From Arctopsyche grandis (Eukaryota > Arthropoda > Insecta > Trichoptera > Hydropsychidae), in NCBI RefSeq assembly GCF_051622035.1, contig NC_135359.1, forward strand, positions 30,099,501 to 30,163,500: a stretch of DNA of 64,000 nt. Direction: 5' to 3'. The notes under the pieces were generated by a model that worked only from the letters and a program-made list of their open reading frames with translations, was not told the origin of the DNA and ran no database searches. The position numbers and the translations under genes were made by a program. Positions 22,561-37,289 of this stretch are shown here, in pieces; the stretch's first letter is position 1, and each line of letters begins with the position of its first letter.

Positions 22561-23835
22561 CATATATGAATTATATGTTCTATTAGATAATAATCCTAAT
22601 CGTCAATTTTCCATTTGCAACATTTCACTATTAGCTATGCCACCCTTTCCTTTTGACCCCTTCTTGGAATTCTAGCTATGCAATATTATTTCATGCTTCT
22701 CTGAATACATACCCATGTATATACATACATACATATGCACATATTTGCTTAGTTATAAGTAGGCATTATATTAACATTCAAAATTTAACACACTAATTAG
22801 AATTAAATAAATACGTTCTTCAAACTGATAAACCAGAATACATACATAAATATATGACATTCTTGTTTTCTTCTACATTTGATACCATTACAATAAATTT
22901 TTACAAATCTGACCTAGATATATATAATTCCATACAACAAAGTATCATCTTAGCATCCAACGTCAAAGTAAATCACATTTTCCTTAAGCAATTCCCAATT
23001 TTCCAGAACATTTGAAAACTTCTAAAAATATGTTCCTACCAAATTCTGATGAACCAAAAGTCACGCTTTTTCACTGGAGCGGAGACTAACTAATTTTGAC
23101 CCACGGAATTCAAATATTACAATGATTTTTACTTTCTTCTTTTCGTTTATATTTCGTATATTAAATATACCCATTTAAAATGTTAAAATTTTCTTTTACT
23201 AACTCTTCCAATATCTAGTACTCCACCCATTTTTGTTTAATTTCCTCGATTCTGAACTATTTATAAGATAAAGGTTGCAAGCTTCTGATCCAAGGTACAA
23301 ATCTACCACCAGTGAATTTTCCTCCGCGAAGTTTATATTTGTTAAATGGCGTACCTAATAGAGAGTTCGAATTTAAAGGGAGCTCCAATTCGGCGTATCG
23401 GCCTGATCTTTTTTCCGGTTTCCCGATTTCCCGGGCCGTTCCGGCGCTAATGGCCCACCATCAGCGGCCACCCTCTCACGGTTGTAATCAGCTTCTGGGA
23501 GAAATATTAGCGAGCTAGATAGCAGCCAACGTCTGCCGTCACTGTCGGCAAGAGAAAATTACCACTGGTACTATAGTATGCCATAGCCTAGTCGGCTTTG
23601 GCAACGGCTGTGCTGTTTCGTGCCGTGAAACCGTTCCAGCTGATTTATAGTAATCGCCGGTTTAAGCCAGCAACCTTCCTATCCTTTTGCTCAAACCCTC
23701 AAGTGCCCCCTTCACTATTAGAATTGTTTCAAACCAGCCGACAAGAGTTAAACGGTAAACGACTGACTACTGATGGCACAAGTTTTGGCTCGACGTCAGT
23801 ATACATACATATGTAACACATCAATCACCCCTCTT
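22561..23835. other. Non-coding DNA
   Basis: AT-rich to about 23300, then GC-richer to 23800. The 68- and 72-codon openings there show no domain. Confidence 0.45.
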
Positions 23836-24515
23836 ATGACAACGAAATGCAAGACGATGCGGGGTATATCCTCAATATACCCAATATTTAATCGCCATAG
23901 TTCTTTATCAACTCAAAATAAAATACAATTATATCGCGCGCTCATATTACCACTATTAACCTATGTTTCACCTGTATGGAATAACGCCTCGAATACTAAC
24001 CTTTCCAAGCTCCAAATAATACAAAATAAATCCCTAAAAATAATTTATAACACACTCATATATACTAACCTGAAAAAACTGCATGCCATATATAATATTC
24101 CGTTTGTTACAGACATTACTAACAAACTAACCAGTAGATTCTATGACAGAATCACTAATAACCATACTAACACACTTGTGAAGAGTCTCGGTGATTACAG
24201 CAAAATGTATGTATATACCCTTCAGGTATAAACACAGATTACCTAAACACAATCTGATTTAGATCATTGACTTTAGTGAGTCTTTAATTAATATGATGTA
24301 TTAGATGTATTATGAGCATTTATAATAATTGTAAATAGGTTTTTGAGCTCTTTTTCTCATTATGTTGTACATTAACATAAGAATAATATAATACTATGAT
24401 TACTAAATAAAAATTTAAAAATAGAAAATGATCAGTAGCTATTAAAATAGATATAGGATGTATTGTGAAAATAATTTAGTAATAATAAATAGCATTTAAA
24501 AATCAAAATCAATCA
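23836..24515 (+). mobile_element. LINE family J fragment (ORF2 C-terminus + 3' UTR)
   Basis: From 23836 the frame gives TMRGISSIYPIFNRHSSLS, YRALILPLLTYVSPVWNNAS and RFYDRITNNHTNTLVKSL. This corresponds to the stretch after the reverse-transcriptase core in Jockey-type LINEs, and is nearly the same as the copy at 56991-57434. A frame disruption falls at the very end of the ORF, near 24210. The conserved 3' UTR follows to about 24515. 5' truncated, dead copy. Confidence 0.85.
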
Positions 24516-24699
24516 ATATTATGATAACTTTTATCGACATATTAAAACATAGCTTTGGGAAAACCTATAAAAATATTATAGCTTTACCAGATTTGCTACA
24601 TACATATGTATGCTTCGTCAACATACGGCATACGGCTAGTTGAAAGTGTTATTTTTTTACTCCAATAAACGAATCAAATTTTTTTTATCTGTTAATTTA

Positions 24700-25052
24700 C
24701 ATCACGAAGGCCTAGCAAATAATTTGATACAAATATTATTAGTATTATACAATTAAATAATATTCACAGAAATATCTATGGTCAAATTTGTGAATGTGCA
24801 GCATTTTTAAACAATTCAGCGAAATTCAGTAAATACATATCAATTAATTCAGAGAAATTCGATATTGCTAAAACTCGAGATTTTACGATAAAATATGTAA
24901 GGTTGCCAATTTGTTGGAACCGTTTCAATGAAAATCATGTAAATTGGCAAATTCTAATTGGAAACGATCGACCTGGAGTCACAAATCCAAGGTCTGGCCA
25001 ATAGAAATCAGTGGGATTTGTACCCGTGACCACTAGTCTATTCTGCTGGTTT
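24700..25052 (-). mobile_element. SINE, tail largely lost
   Basis: The central domain is well conserved at about 24918-24980, and the head has GGGATTTGTACCCGTGACC at about 25014-25032. The tail is reduced to CGAAGGCCTAGCAAAT near 24705. Confidence 0.75.
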
Positions 25053-25867
25053 ATCACTTTTCTGTTTTAATATCAGCAAGAAACCCTTAGCTAAGATGTA
25101 GAGTGGATGTAGTCAAAAGTGGAAACTTTCCATTCATAGGTTCCTCATTGTTTTTCTAAACCAATTTTTAGCATTTTGCCGAAGAGGTTCTTCGACATGG
25201 TTCATATTTGCTGCCATCAATCTTTCCTCGGATTGTCAATGGCAGAATTCTGTGCTTGTTATTCTCCAGAATGTGTCCAAATTAGTTTTCTCCCCTCGAT
25301 AGTTTCGAGAAGTTGCGAATTTTCGTTCATCCGGATTAGTACCTCAAAGTTTCTCACTCTATCCATCCATTAGACGCGTAAAATATGCTTGTAAGTACTT
25401 CATCGTCTATAACATTATATTTTATAGCACTATCTATAGCTTCATCATAATATTCAAGTAATTACTTACCAAGTAATATGTACAATATCAGAGTGCTTTA
25501 AGAATATATAAATATGTAGTAATGAACTGTGATTGCACGATTTAATTTTACTCATGAAATGGAATCGTTTTATGTTAATAAAGTGTAATTTTACGTGATG
25601 TTGAATGGTCTAAAAATTCACAACGAAACATATAATTTATTAAACATGATATATATATTTCAGTCGGTGAAAATTTAATACAGGCAAAGCTTGCCAAAAA
25701 GCCTACATGAATACTATAAATATACAACGAAGGCTCCGTACATTTATTGTATATAACGTTTGCGAAGAGGCCTTAAGTAAAGTAAAATTTCAAACTTAAA
25801 CATTTTCCAAATTCTAAGTTGTATTTTATAAATGAATATGCTATTTTAAAATTTGTTAGATTTCAAA

Positions 25868-25920
25868 TATTTTTTATTTGAATCAATACCTTCTTTTGGT
25901 ATTGATTCAAATAAAAAATA
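25868..25920. repeat. Perfect 23-bp inverted repeat, 7-nt loop
   Basis: The left arm ends ATTTGAATCAATACC, the loop is TTCTTTT and the right arm is its exact reverse complement over 23 bp. No neighbouring element explains it. Confidence 0.9.
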
Positions 25921-26357
25921 GGTTGGAGCAATTCAAGCGGAGGCGTAAAAAATGAACCAACCCTGACTCCTTTTTATTACTTCATTTAATTAATGGTATT
26001 ACGGTATGTGTCAGCTAGAATTTCAAATTTTATACAAGTAAATCCACTAATAAATTTAAATTTATAAATGCCTATATAAAAATCATTTATTTAAATTATA
26101 TTATAAATAAAATCGTTGATTTTCACGTATTTTGATAGCACTTATTGTTTCCTCCCTCTTTTTTATTTGATTTTATTTTTTGGGTATAAAATTCATACTG
26201 TGACGGCTTGCTTTTTATTTATACCTATTTGATTATCAATAATTCAATAAATTAGGGTATATCTCAATTTTTAGTAATTTTTATATTTTGAAAATCGCTA
26301 TTATTTTTACTACTGACAATTTAATACATTGGCAAGAAAAGTCCAATCATTCCATTT

Positions 26358-26436
26358 GGAGTCGGAGTTTGGAGATGGAGGCGGAGTCGGAGTAGGAGTA
26401 GAAGTCGAGTCATAAGATAAAGTCGGAGTCGGAGTC
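26358..26436 (+). repeat. (GGAGTC)n imperfect microsatellite
   Basis: GGAGTCGGAGT-type hexamers recur, interrupted by TTGGAGATGGAGGC and a CATAAGATAA spacer. Confidence 0.8.
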
Positions 26437-26724
26437 AGTAAATTTTAAATCAATTGTTTGAAACCTTCTTTGTTAGACATAATATAATATATATGAATGC
26501 AATGTTTTCTTTTTATTTTTTAAAGAATTTTTATGTATTATACTATATGTTTAATTTTGAACGCAGCCATTTTAATTTCTTGGGAAAAGATTTTATCTTA
26601 AGTTGTTTTCCATTTGTCTTCTGATGTAAAATAATAAATAAAATTGGAAATGGATCAGGATTTTGATGATTTTTTTTGGATTTTTAATGTTTGTAATTTT
26701 GTATGGAACTATATCAACAAGTTT

Positions 26725-27357
26725 CCTCATAAATCTTGAAACCGTTAAAGAAGTCAAGTACCTGGGATACCTGCTGACGAAGGATCTCTCTGATGACCGT
26801 GACATCGAAAGACAAAGAAGAGCTGTTTGTGTAAGGGCTAATATGCTGGCAAGATGGTTTACCACTGCAGTGTGGAGGTTAAGAGACAATTATTTATGTC
26901 CTATTGTACTAGCCTTTATACTGCAGAATTATGGATCAAATACAAGCGGGCGACGATGAGAAAGATAAAGGTATAATATAAGAACTGCCACCATGCTCTC
27001 TTCAGGGTAGCAGTTCTTATATTGCAGCGCGTCTCAAATGTTTGTGGAAGGGCATGTGCTTCATTTTGAGGCCATTCTCAGGATGAGAACGGCCTCTCTA
27101 CGTCTTCGTATACTTTTATCTTGTAATTGTCTTCTTGCTGCTGCATCTTCTCATTTGCATTCTTCACTATATGTTCGATGAATGGAGCTACTCCACCAAC
27201 CGCCTTAAATGGACATTGAGTTGATTGACAATTGATTGCTCTTATTATTAATATCATTTATTATTATTATTCTTAAATAATGTTATTATCTATTTACTAT
27301 TTATATGGGCGTTGGGGATTGCCTATCGCCTGGAATAAAAAGTTATTATTATTTTAT
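26725..27357 (+). mobile_element. LINE fragment with frame disruptions
   Basis: The first frame gives VKEVKYLGYLLTKDL and DDRDIERQRR. A shifted frame from about 26897 gives YCTSLYTAELWIKY, and a further one from about 26992 gives MFVEGHVLHFEAILRMR. This order is familiar from insect non-LTR reverse transcriptases (endonuclease/RT type). The 3' end is a TTATTATTATT-rich stretch and AATAAAAAGTTATTATTATT. At least two frameshifts, so it is dead. It abuts repeat R. Confidence 0.75.
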
Positions 27358-27365
27358 AATTATAA

Positions 27366-27818
27366 AAATGTCAGATTTGACATATTTGGCCAAAAATCAA
27401 TATATATCGTGTATTACATTACATGAAGCTAGACGCCGAATTTGAAATTTATATATACATATGAGAGTTAAAACTATAAATATTTAAATATTAGAGATAA
27501 CGAGAACCTATAGAGCAAATTTTATAAAAATATATAGTGAATTATAGGCGTTTAAACAATTAAAATCTGAAATGGCCATATCAAGGCGAAAAGGTTGAAG
27601 ATAGATTATGGTAGCCTTACGTACCGTCATAGACGTCACCGTATCCGAGATTCTGGGTATTTGATACGCATTGTACACGATATTTTATCTCCAACGTAAT
27701 GGCAGACGATACATTAACGTATATTGATGACCAAAATGAGCAATATTGCAAAGTATGAAAACGATCGGATAAGAGATAAGATATATAAAAAATGACCGCT
27801 AACACGAAAACCATGTGA
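27366..27818 (+). repeat. Dispersed repeat R, copy 3
   Basis: The closest relative is 1011..1443; both start and end blocks are nearly identical. The middle differs (a unique ACGTCACCGTATCCGAGATT stretch here), suggesting a replaced segment. Confidence 0.65.
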
Positions 27819-28344
27819 ACTTAATAAGAGGTAAGCGTGTCGATAGTATCAGCTACATTTAACAGCGCATGCTATTTGTATTGGAGAGGCGAATTGGCGG
27901 AATGCTTTTGCGGAATGCCAAAGCATTTATGATTATACATTACTTATTCACCCAGCCTCCATTCGTTGCTATTGAGGTGTGTGCTGGAGCTTTTTCTAAA
28001 GCAGTTGGGGGAGCTTTTAAGCCCCGCACCGTACGGCGCGTGACCATATTATTAAGGAGTCGAGATTTTTGTTAAGTTCTCGCAAACTTTTCAAAGATAC
28101 ATCTGCGTGGGCTCCGAGAAAAATTACCTTTGAGTCGTGCAGGCGCGCAAAAGCCTTTCATTTCCTTCGGCAATCGGTTCAATGACTGCCTACTCTTGTA
28201 TGATTTTCTCATTCGAAATATAAACAAGAGCTTCGACGCTCTCTACCGTGCTTAATACCCCGCAAACAAAATACTACCTGGAAAAAATTGGAATACGGCA
28301 TTGACTTTCCAACCAAAACGACCAAGGAATATAATACATGCCAA

Positions 28345-30900
<2,556 letters not shown>

Positions 30901-30909
30901 GTTTTTATA

Positions 30910-30922
30910 TTTATTCTTTATT
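30910..30922 (-). promoter_or_regulatory. Two polyadenylation signals, protease gene
   Basis: On the minus strand AATAAA occurs twice, one base apart, 11-23 bases downstream of the TGA stop. If used, the 3' UTR would be very short; other AT-rich signals further on cannot be excluded. Confidence 0.45.
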
Positions 30923-30932
30923 TCAATTGGTA

Positions 30933-31217
30933 TCACGTAACAGTTTCGAGTATCCACGGTACGAATTTGGAGATTCGAGTGCAGACTCCGGGCAAATTGG
31001 CTTCGGCACAACCGATGCCCCAGCTGATGATTCCGGCCAAGAAGTACCTTCCATCGGAACCCTTAACCTGTAAAGGTCCTCCAGAATCTCCCTGGCACGA
31101 GTCCTGCCCTCCACGTTCGTGTCCTGCGCACAGGAAAATCTCCGGGATGAATTCGTGCCTTCCGGCTCTCAGGAACATGGACTTGCATCGGTCGTTCGAC
31201 ACAATAGGCACTTGTAC
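30933..31217 (-). CDS. Sb: Stubble-type serine protease, last exon (Ser of triad)
   Basis: Final 94 codons plus TGA of an S1-family (chymotrypsin-fold) protease. A phase-0 acceptor (TTTCTTTCAG) precedes VQVPIVSNDRCKSMF. The catalytic serine is in DSCQGDSGGP, and the aspartate six residues before it sets trypsin-like cleavage after Arg/Lys. SWGIGCAEANLPGVCTR forms the rest of the specificity pocket, and the protein ends shortly after PWILE, as Stubble does. In Drosophila, Stubble is a type II transmembrane protease acting at the epithelial surface in leg, wing and bristle morphogenesis. It joins the exon at 39891..40188 across an 8.7-kb intron. Orthology to Stubble rather than filzig rests on remembered family sequences. 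Confidence 0.88.
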   Translation of the reverse strand, partial: VQVPIVSNDRCKSMFLRAGRHEFIPEIFLCAGHERGGQDSCQGDSGGPLQVKGSDGRYFLAGIISWGIGCAEANLPGVCTRISKFVPWILETVT

Positions 31218-31424
31218 CTGAAAGAAAACATACGAATATTTAAATATTGTTACAAAAGTGATTTTCATATCTAAAACCATATTCCACGAAGAAGACAGAC
31301 AAATACGCTATTTCTACAGATGATACTTTTTTTGTCGACATATAATGAACACACAGAGCTTAAATTTAAGCTATTGAGATATATGTATATGTATTATATG
31401 AGCACACTTCACACTATGCAAAAA

Positions 31425-31870
31425 GAATATCCGGGCATGTACCCCCTGAAAAAATCCCCCTGGACACATACCCCGGCCGAAAACTCCCTGGACATTAGCC
31501 CCCGTGCAAATAACCCCCGCCATATCAAAAAATTCTTTAAAGAGAGTGATAAATAATTAATAATTAATGATAAAGTAAAGTAATAAATAAGAATAAATTA
31601 AGTGTGGTAGAGTATATTGAATTTCAATTTATATACAATATTTAATATCAATTTATTGTTGTAAATAGAATAAATATTAATTTAAAAGACTTTTAGTCAC
31701 CAGTTAGCGTTTGCCTTCTGCGGTATTGAAAGTAAATTTTGATAGAAGAATATATTATTATTATACTATTAATATTATATTTTAAATATTTTTAAACTAT
31801 CCATGATGGAATTTGTAAAATTGAGAAAAAGAAAATGAAAACCCAATAATCACTGTTTGTTTTTTAAATC
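31425..31870 (+). mobile_element. C-rich-TIR MITE, one-ended copy
   Basis: The left end aligns to 21844: ATATCCGGGCATGTACC, then CCCCCTGGACACATACC, CTCCCTGGACATTAGCCCCC and an AT-rich interior with the same TTAAGTGTGGTAGAG word. Similarity fades near 31870 and no right inverted repeat is found. It lies within the protease intron. Confidence 0.75.
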
Positions 31871-32579
31871 GATTCTGTCGTTGGTATTTCATTGTTATTG
31901 TTTAAATTATTTCTTGAACTTGCTCTGTTTTACATTCAAACGCTACAACATAAAAAATTATCTGAAGTTACATATTTGGGTTGTGTAAAAGGGCTCTTTA
32001 AAATATTCAACATCTAATAAGAGTAAATGTATACTGCTTATAAAAATGGAATAGCTTTTATACTTATGTACCTATATGTACTCCATATACATATAGAAAA
32101 CTTATTTTGTAGATATTTAAGCCATAAACTGATGGCGAATTCAAAATAAAATCACAGAAGCTATTAGTCGAAAAATATACGATTCTTTGAGTACATGGGT
32201 CGTTTATAATCCTCTCAGACATTATCATAAGAAGTTGATTGAAATTTATTTCTATTTAATATGTATGTACATATATCGAAAGAAATAAATACAGAACATT
32301 GCAAAAATGTAAATTAACATTTGAAGGATTTCAGTTTTTAAGTCTATTAAATATTATTGTACTACAAATGTATATGATATTCATCTGTTACACAATAACC
32401 TGCAAATAGCTAATATAAAATAATATAATATAAAGTACATAAATTATCGTAGTTCCGAATAGACGCTCTTAGTCCAAAATCAGAGAGTTGAAAACAAAGA
32501 TCGACTGGTTCGAGCAGAATACGCCACAAAGTAACGGTTAGCGTGTTGGCCATAGCACGCATATCGAATTATCAACATT

Positions 32580-32945
32580 ATAATATAAACATTTTAACAT
32601 TCATTATAAAACCTATTAGTGAAGTATAATGAGAGATAAAGAGAACCTATAATGTAAATTTAATAAGATATACTGTGGAAATGATAAATTTATGGGGATT
32701 TAAACAATTAAAATTTGACAAAATGAGTGGGGGGTGGAAAGTCAATCAAACAAGATTATTGGCAATAGGTGAGCTGTCAACTATTCTTAACGTGTTTATT
32801 AAGATTATATTTCACCATCGACTCAGCGGACCAAATTGAAATCACTATCGGCGACCAAACCTCGCAAAATGGCAAAGTTTCAAAGCGATCGGAAGAGTGT
32901 AGGAAGTTTTCCGACTAACGAAGTGAAACTAAGAAAAACCTTGTA
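32580..32945 (+). repeat. Dispersed repeat R, diverged copy
   Basis: Best match is 13440..13760; it also shares GAGATAAAGAGAACCTATA with the copies at 1011 and 27366. Non-coding, within the protease intron. Confidence 0.55.
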
Positions 32946-33950
32946 AAGATTGAATGCATCTTAAAATACACTGTATATTATCTGTGTTCCTATTACATAA
33001 AATATATTTATAAAATACTTTGAAGTATTTGAAGTATTTCATTTCATAAATGCATATATTAATATATATGTTTGTATGTATATATCAATAAAATTCAGCA
33101 AATATTTTTAAATTTGATTTACCCTTTCATTCCTTTTTGTTCACAAGCTTTTCACCACTTCAAACGTAAAAGTGAAAGTCGTTGTATGCTAAAAGGGTTT
33201 ATAGAAATCACTCTCGAATTTCACTTTGAATTTTAAGATTACGCGTGAGAAAATATGATTTATGAAAAATGTTGATAAATTACTCTGAACTCGGCGAGCA
33301 CAAACATGAAAGGCAAATATTTGAATTCGCATTGAATTAGCGAACAAATTCGATACACACAGACACACAATATTTCGACATTGAAGAGTCGTCACTCGTA
33401 GAGCTAATTAAACCGCTCCACATTCTTCGGCGGAGGGTTGAAGAGGACATATCGAGATAATGGGCAAGTCCTGATCCGACAACTGCCTTCTATTTTCAGG
33501 AGATCAATGTCAACGACGAGAGAGCCGAAAGCTGAAAGCTCCTGAAAGTAATTTATTTTTGAGCCTACTCGACTGGGGCTTCCACGGGTTCAACGTTTCC
33601 CTTTCCCCGGTTAAGTGGCGTCGTTAAGCCCCCCGCACACGGATGGTTTTTCATTATTTGTTTTTTCCTCTCTCTCTCTCCCTCTATCTTTGTCTATGTA
33701 TATACTCTTTGTGTAATTCGACTTTTGTTTCAAGGTCTTCCAACGGAAAAGTCCTTGATTTATTTCCACGTCTTTAATATTCTGATTTTTTTCGTACCGG
33801 TAGCGTGGAATTACGCTTCGATGATATTTACAGCAAAGAATCACATGAAATTTAATTTAAATTAAATCTACAAAAATATAAAACATATTGAGGTTTGAAG
33901 AAGCAATATTTGAAATGGAAACTTTAAATTATCTATTATAAAGTATGTTG
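32946..33950. other. Intronic non-coding DNA
   Basis: 33410-33640 is GC-richer, followed by a (TC)n tract at 33667-33686. Short minus-strand openings here carry no domain. Confidence 0.45.
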
Positions 33951-34581
33951 GTAAATAACACTTTAATGTTGTAAAATGTGACAAATACAATGTACATATT
34001 TGTGTTATCTTTCAACTATTCCAAATCAACTTCTATGCAAATTATTCTTATAAAAAATGAAATAGAAACAGTGTGATAAAAGCTATATACAGTATAAAGA
34101 TAGGTAGCATAGTTTTAATTCAACTGAAAATATAATGATTTTGTATTTGTAACACTTTAATGTTGTTAAATGTGATAAATACACTTTTGCTCAAAGACAA
34201 TGTACATATTTATGTTGTCTTTCAATTATTCCAAATCCACTTATATGCATATTATTCCTATAAAAAATGAAATAGAAACAGTGTGATAAAGGCTATATAC
34301 AGAATAAAAATCGATAGAATAGTTTTAATTAAATTGAAAATATTTTAATTTTGTATTTGTAACAATTTAATGTTGTAAAATGTGATAAATGAACTTTAAT
34401 TCAAAGACAATGCAATGTTATGCTATCTTTCAACTATTCCAAATCCACTTCTATGCAAAGTATTCTTATAAAAAATGAAATAGAAACAGTGTGATAAAGG
34501 CTAAATAGTATATATGTAGATCGATAGTATGGTTTTCATTCAAAATATTTTAATTTTGTATTTTTTTTTTTTTTTTTTTTT
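33951..34581 (+). repeat. Three tandem ~190-210-bp units ending in poly(T)
   Basis: Units start at about 33951, 34141 and 34351. Each shares AATGTTGT-AAATGTGA, TCTATGCAAATTATTCTTAT-like and AATGAAATAGAAACAGTGTG blocks in the same order, with about 85% similarity by eye. Unit 3 ends directly at a run of 21 T (34561-34581). Non-coding; satellite-like. Confidence 0.85.
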
Positions 34582-36344
34582 GTATTTGAATGATAAATAA
34601 AACTACTTAAAACACTAATACTAGACACTTACAGTTCCAGAAATATTAAGCTATAACTAGTGTTTTATATTATACATATATAATCAACTATTTTAAATTT
34701 CTAGTACGTACAAATCAACCTCTATATGATATAAAATCAATCAGTAAATATATCTTATCTTTCTATTGACTTTTGAGACGACTTACATTATATCCTTCAA
34801 ATATGTCTGAGAAAATTAAAATTTTATTCTATAAAGATTCCAGTAATGGCTACAACTTAATTCTTAAAGACTTCTGAGAAAATAAACAACGGAAATTACT
34901 TTTGAAGTGGTTATTAATTGTGAAACTTTATCAAATATTATATATATATTTAACATTAACCTCATATTTTAAACCTTCAAACTGGTAAACTGTCATTTTC
35001 ACCGACGAAGAATATGATATATCTATATATTTTCTATTATTATCAACATTGTAGTCTGCAGTAAAATATTCAGTACCCCACGGTGTATCTTTACGTTTAG
35101 CATCCAATGTAGTCGGACATTTTTACTATTAAATTATACGCCATTTTAAATAGATGACGGTTGAAACGATGGAGCACAAACGTGGCAAGCTTCCAAAGCT
35201 GTTAGTAATACTAAGTCTGCTATAAACCGGTAGAGATACGAGACTGGTTCGGAGAGGTTAATTTACACCGGCGAGTATGTGCTCACATGGGAAATAATAG
35301 TCTCAAATCACCTGTAAATCAAAGGACTATGGAATTTAACTTTACGACCGCAGAGCCCGTCTGTGACGGAGCACTTTCGAGCCGGGGTCCGGCTTTAATA
35401 ATTTACGAGCCGGGGGTGAAATTTTCCGCGTAATCGCAGCGCGCGCTTTTCCGGCCGCCGAGAACAGTTTTTCCGAGTTTGAAAACTTCCGCAAGATTCA
35501 TGCTCGCGCTTGGCGTTTCGGAGTCTCGAGCTTTTCCGGCAATTTACGTTTGAATTGTGGATTAAATTAAAATTAAATTATAAATCTCTACGGTTGAACA
35601 TATAATAATAATCATACATATAATAATAATCATCGCAAAATAAAATTGTATCGATTGTATTAATGTGACTCATGTAATATTGAACGAAACTTTTACAATT
35701 TACATCGAAATAAACAAGTATTTTATTTTTGTAGAGATTACGCAAAACTTCGAATGATATGTTGTTGTTAACTATAGTTCTTATATTTGTTTACTATAGT
35801 TCTTATATTATATGTAATTTATATTCTTCAAATAATATAAATAGATACAGAAAATTTCAAAGTAACATACTAATGAAGGTAAGGTTGAGTTAGGTTAGAT
35901 TAGTTAAACAATGTCAAATTGATCAATTTGGTTCCGTAATATAATTGAATACATTAAATCTTAATGTGTTATAATATGTTATATGAGATCTCATATGTTA
36001 TATTTAATTAACTAACATACACAAAAATTTTAAATGTAAATTATAAGTTGCTAAAAAACCTATAATTAAAGGTGATTGTAAGATTAATCGAAGTAATGTT
36101 CATTCCAAATATCAAATGTAAGTGTTTGGAATTACATAAAATAATTATGGATTTATATATATTTTTTTCTTTTTAAGCTATGTTTGCAACTCTGAGAGAA
36201 AAAGTAAAATCATACTGAGAGACTTTTATTTATAGAAAAACTTTCAGCGAATCAAATTCAAGACACTATCAGCCTTTATCCATGATATGAATCATATTTT
36301 CTGTTATAACATTTGAACAATATAATTCTGTTGATTGAACATGC
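34582..36344. other. Intronic DNA with a GC island
   Basis: Mostly AT-rich. 35350-35540 is a GC-rich island with GAAAACTTCC, GCGCGC and CTTTTCCGGC words and no coding signal. Imperfect repeats of ATAATAATAATCAT occur near 35600. Confidence 0.45.
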
Positions 36345-36352
36345 ATCTATAT

Positions 36353-37281
36353 CAGCGTTTCCCAACCTGTGGTACGCGTACCACTTGGTGGTACGCCGTT
36401 GATGGTTGGTGGTACGCGAAAAAACATCAGTAATCGCGGACATGCAGGAATGAATGATTTACAATCATAAAAATAGAAATATTTTTTGTATCAAATATAT
36501 AATTTTGAAAGAGGATGAAATCGTCTTTTACGCAGTACTTCCCCAAACCTTAAGAAGCAAACAATTTGATTCAAACCCCTTTGATAATGAACATTTTTGG
36601 ACAGCTACCAAGGAAAAAGAGAACTTTCAAATTATAGCATTCAAAAACAGAATTCGAAATAAATAAGGTTATTAATTTTTGGCTAGGTATTAGTGAAGAA
36701 TGTGAATAGCTTTATGACATGGCTCTAACATTTCTGTAGCCGTTTATTAGCACTGAACTGGTTGAGAGAGATCTTTCTCTTAATATATTTTAATAAGACA
36801 AATATATTATAGAAATTGGTTGAATCTAGCTCCAGACTTGAGGGTAAATCTCGCATCATTTGAACCAAATTTAAAAAAACTTAGTACAAGGATCTCATTA
36901 AATTTATTTTGTAAGGAGATTTAATGAAAAGAAAACATATTATATGTACTTTGTAATTTTGTGTTTTTTTTAAAACAATCAATAATATTTTTACTATCAA
37001 CAATAGAAGTATGACAAGATAGGAGATAAATATATTAAACTTTGAGCATATTATAATTGTGACTCCGCAAATAATTTTTTTTCCACAACATTTCTTACCA
37101 AAACAGATATACATATTGCGTGTATTCTGTCCTCACATTCCTTACCATGCAAATACCATATATAATAATTACACTTGCAAAAACAAATTTCATGAAATAC
37201 AATCATTTTTATATGGTGGTACAATTTAGCGTTACGTACTACCAAGTGGTACGCGAGTCAAAAGAGGTTAGGAAACGCTGA
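36353..37281 (+). mobile_element. hAT transposon, degraded, intact ends
   Basis: A perfect 8-bp target duplication ATCTATAT flanks it (36345-36352 and 37282-37289). TIRs are CAGCGTTTCCCAACCT and, reverse-complemented, CAGCGTTTCCTAACCT, with inner GTACGCG and TACCACTTGG blocks also inverted. The interior keeps traces of a ZBED5/FAM200-like hAT transposase C-terminus. One is NPFD...EKENFQIIAFKNRIRNK (36550-36660); another, in a shifted frame, is LRVNLASFEPNLKKL (about 36836-36880). Several stops and shifts. Inserted in the protease intron. Confidence 0.88.
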
Positions 37282-37289
37282 TCTATATA

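Larger units (their letters stand above)
25053..26720. other. AT-rich non-coding DNA
   Basis: Contains the 23-bp perfect hairpin at 25868-25920 and a GGAGTC repeat at 26358-26436. No convincing gene; a 65-codon opening at 25176-25373 is not recognisable. Confidence 0.45.
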
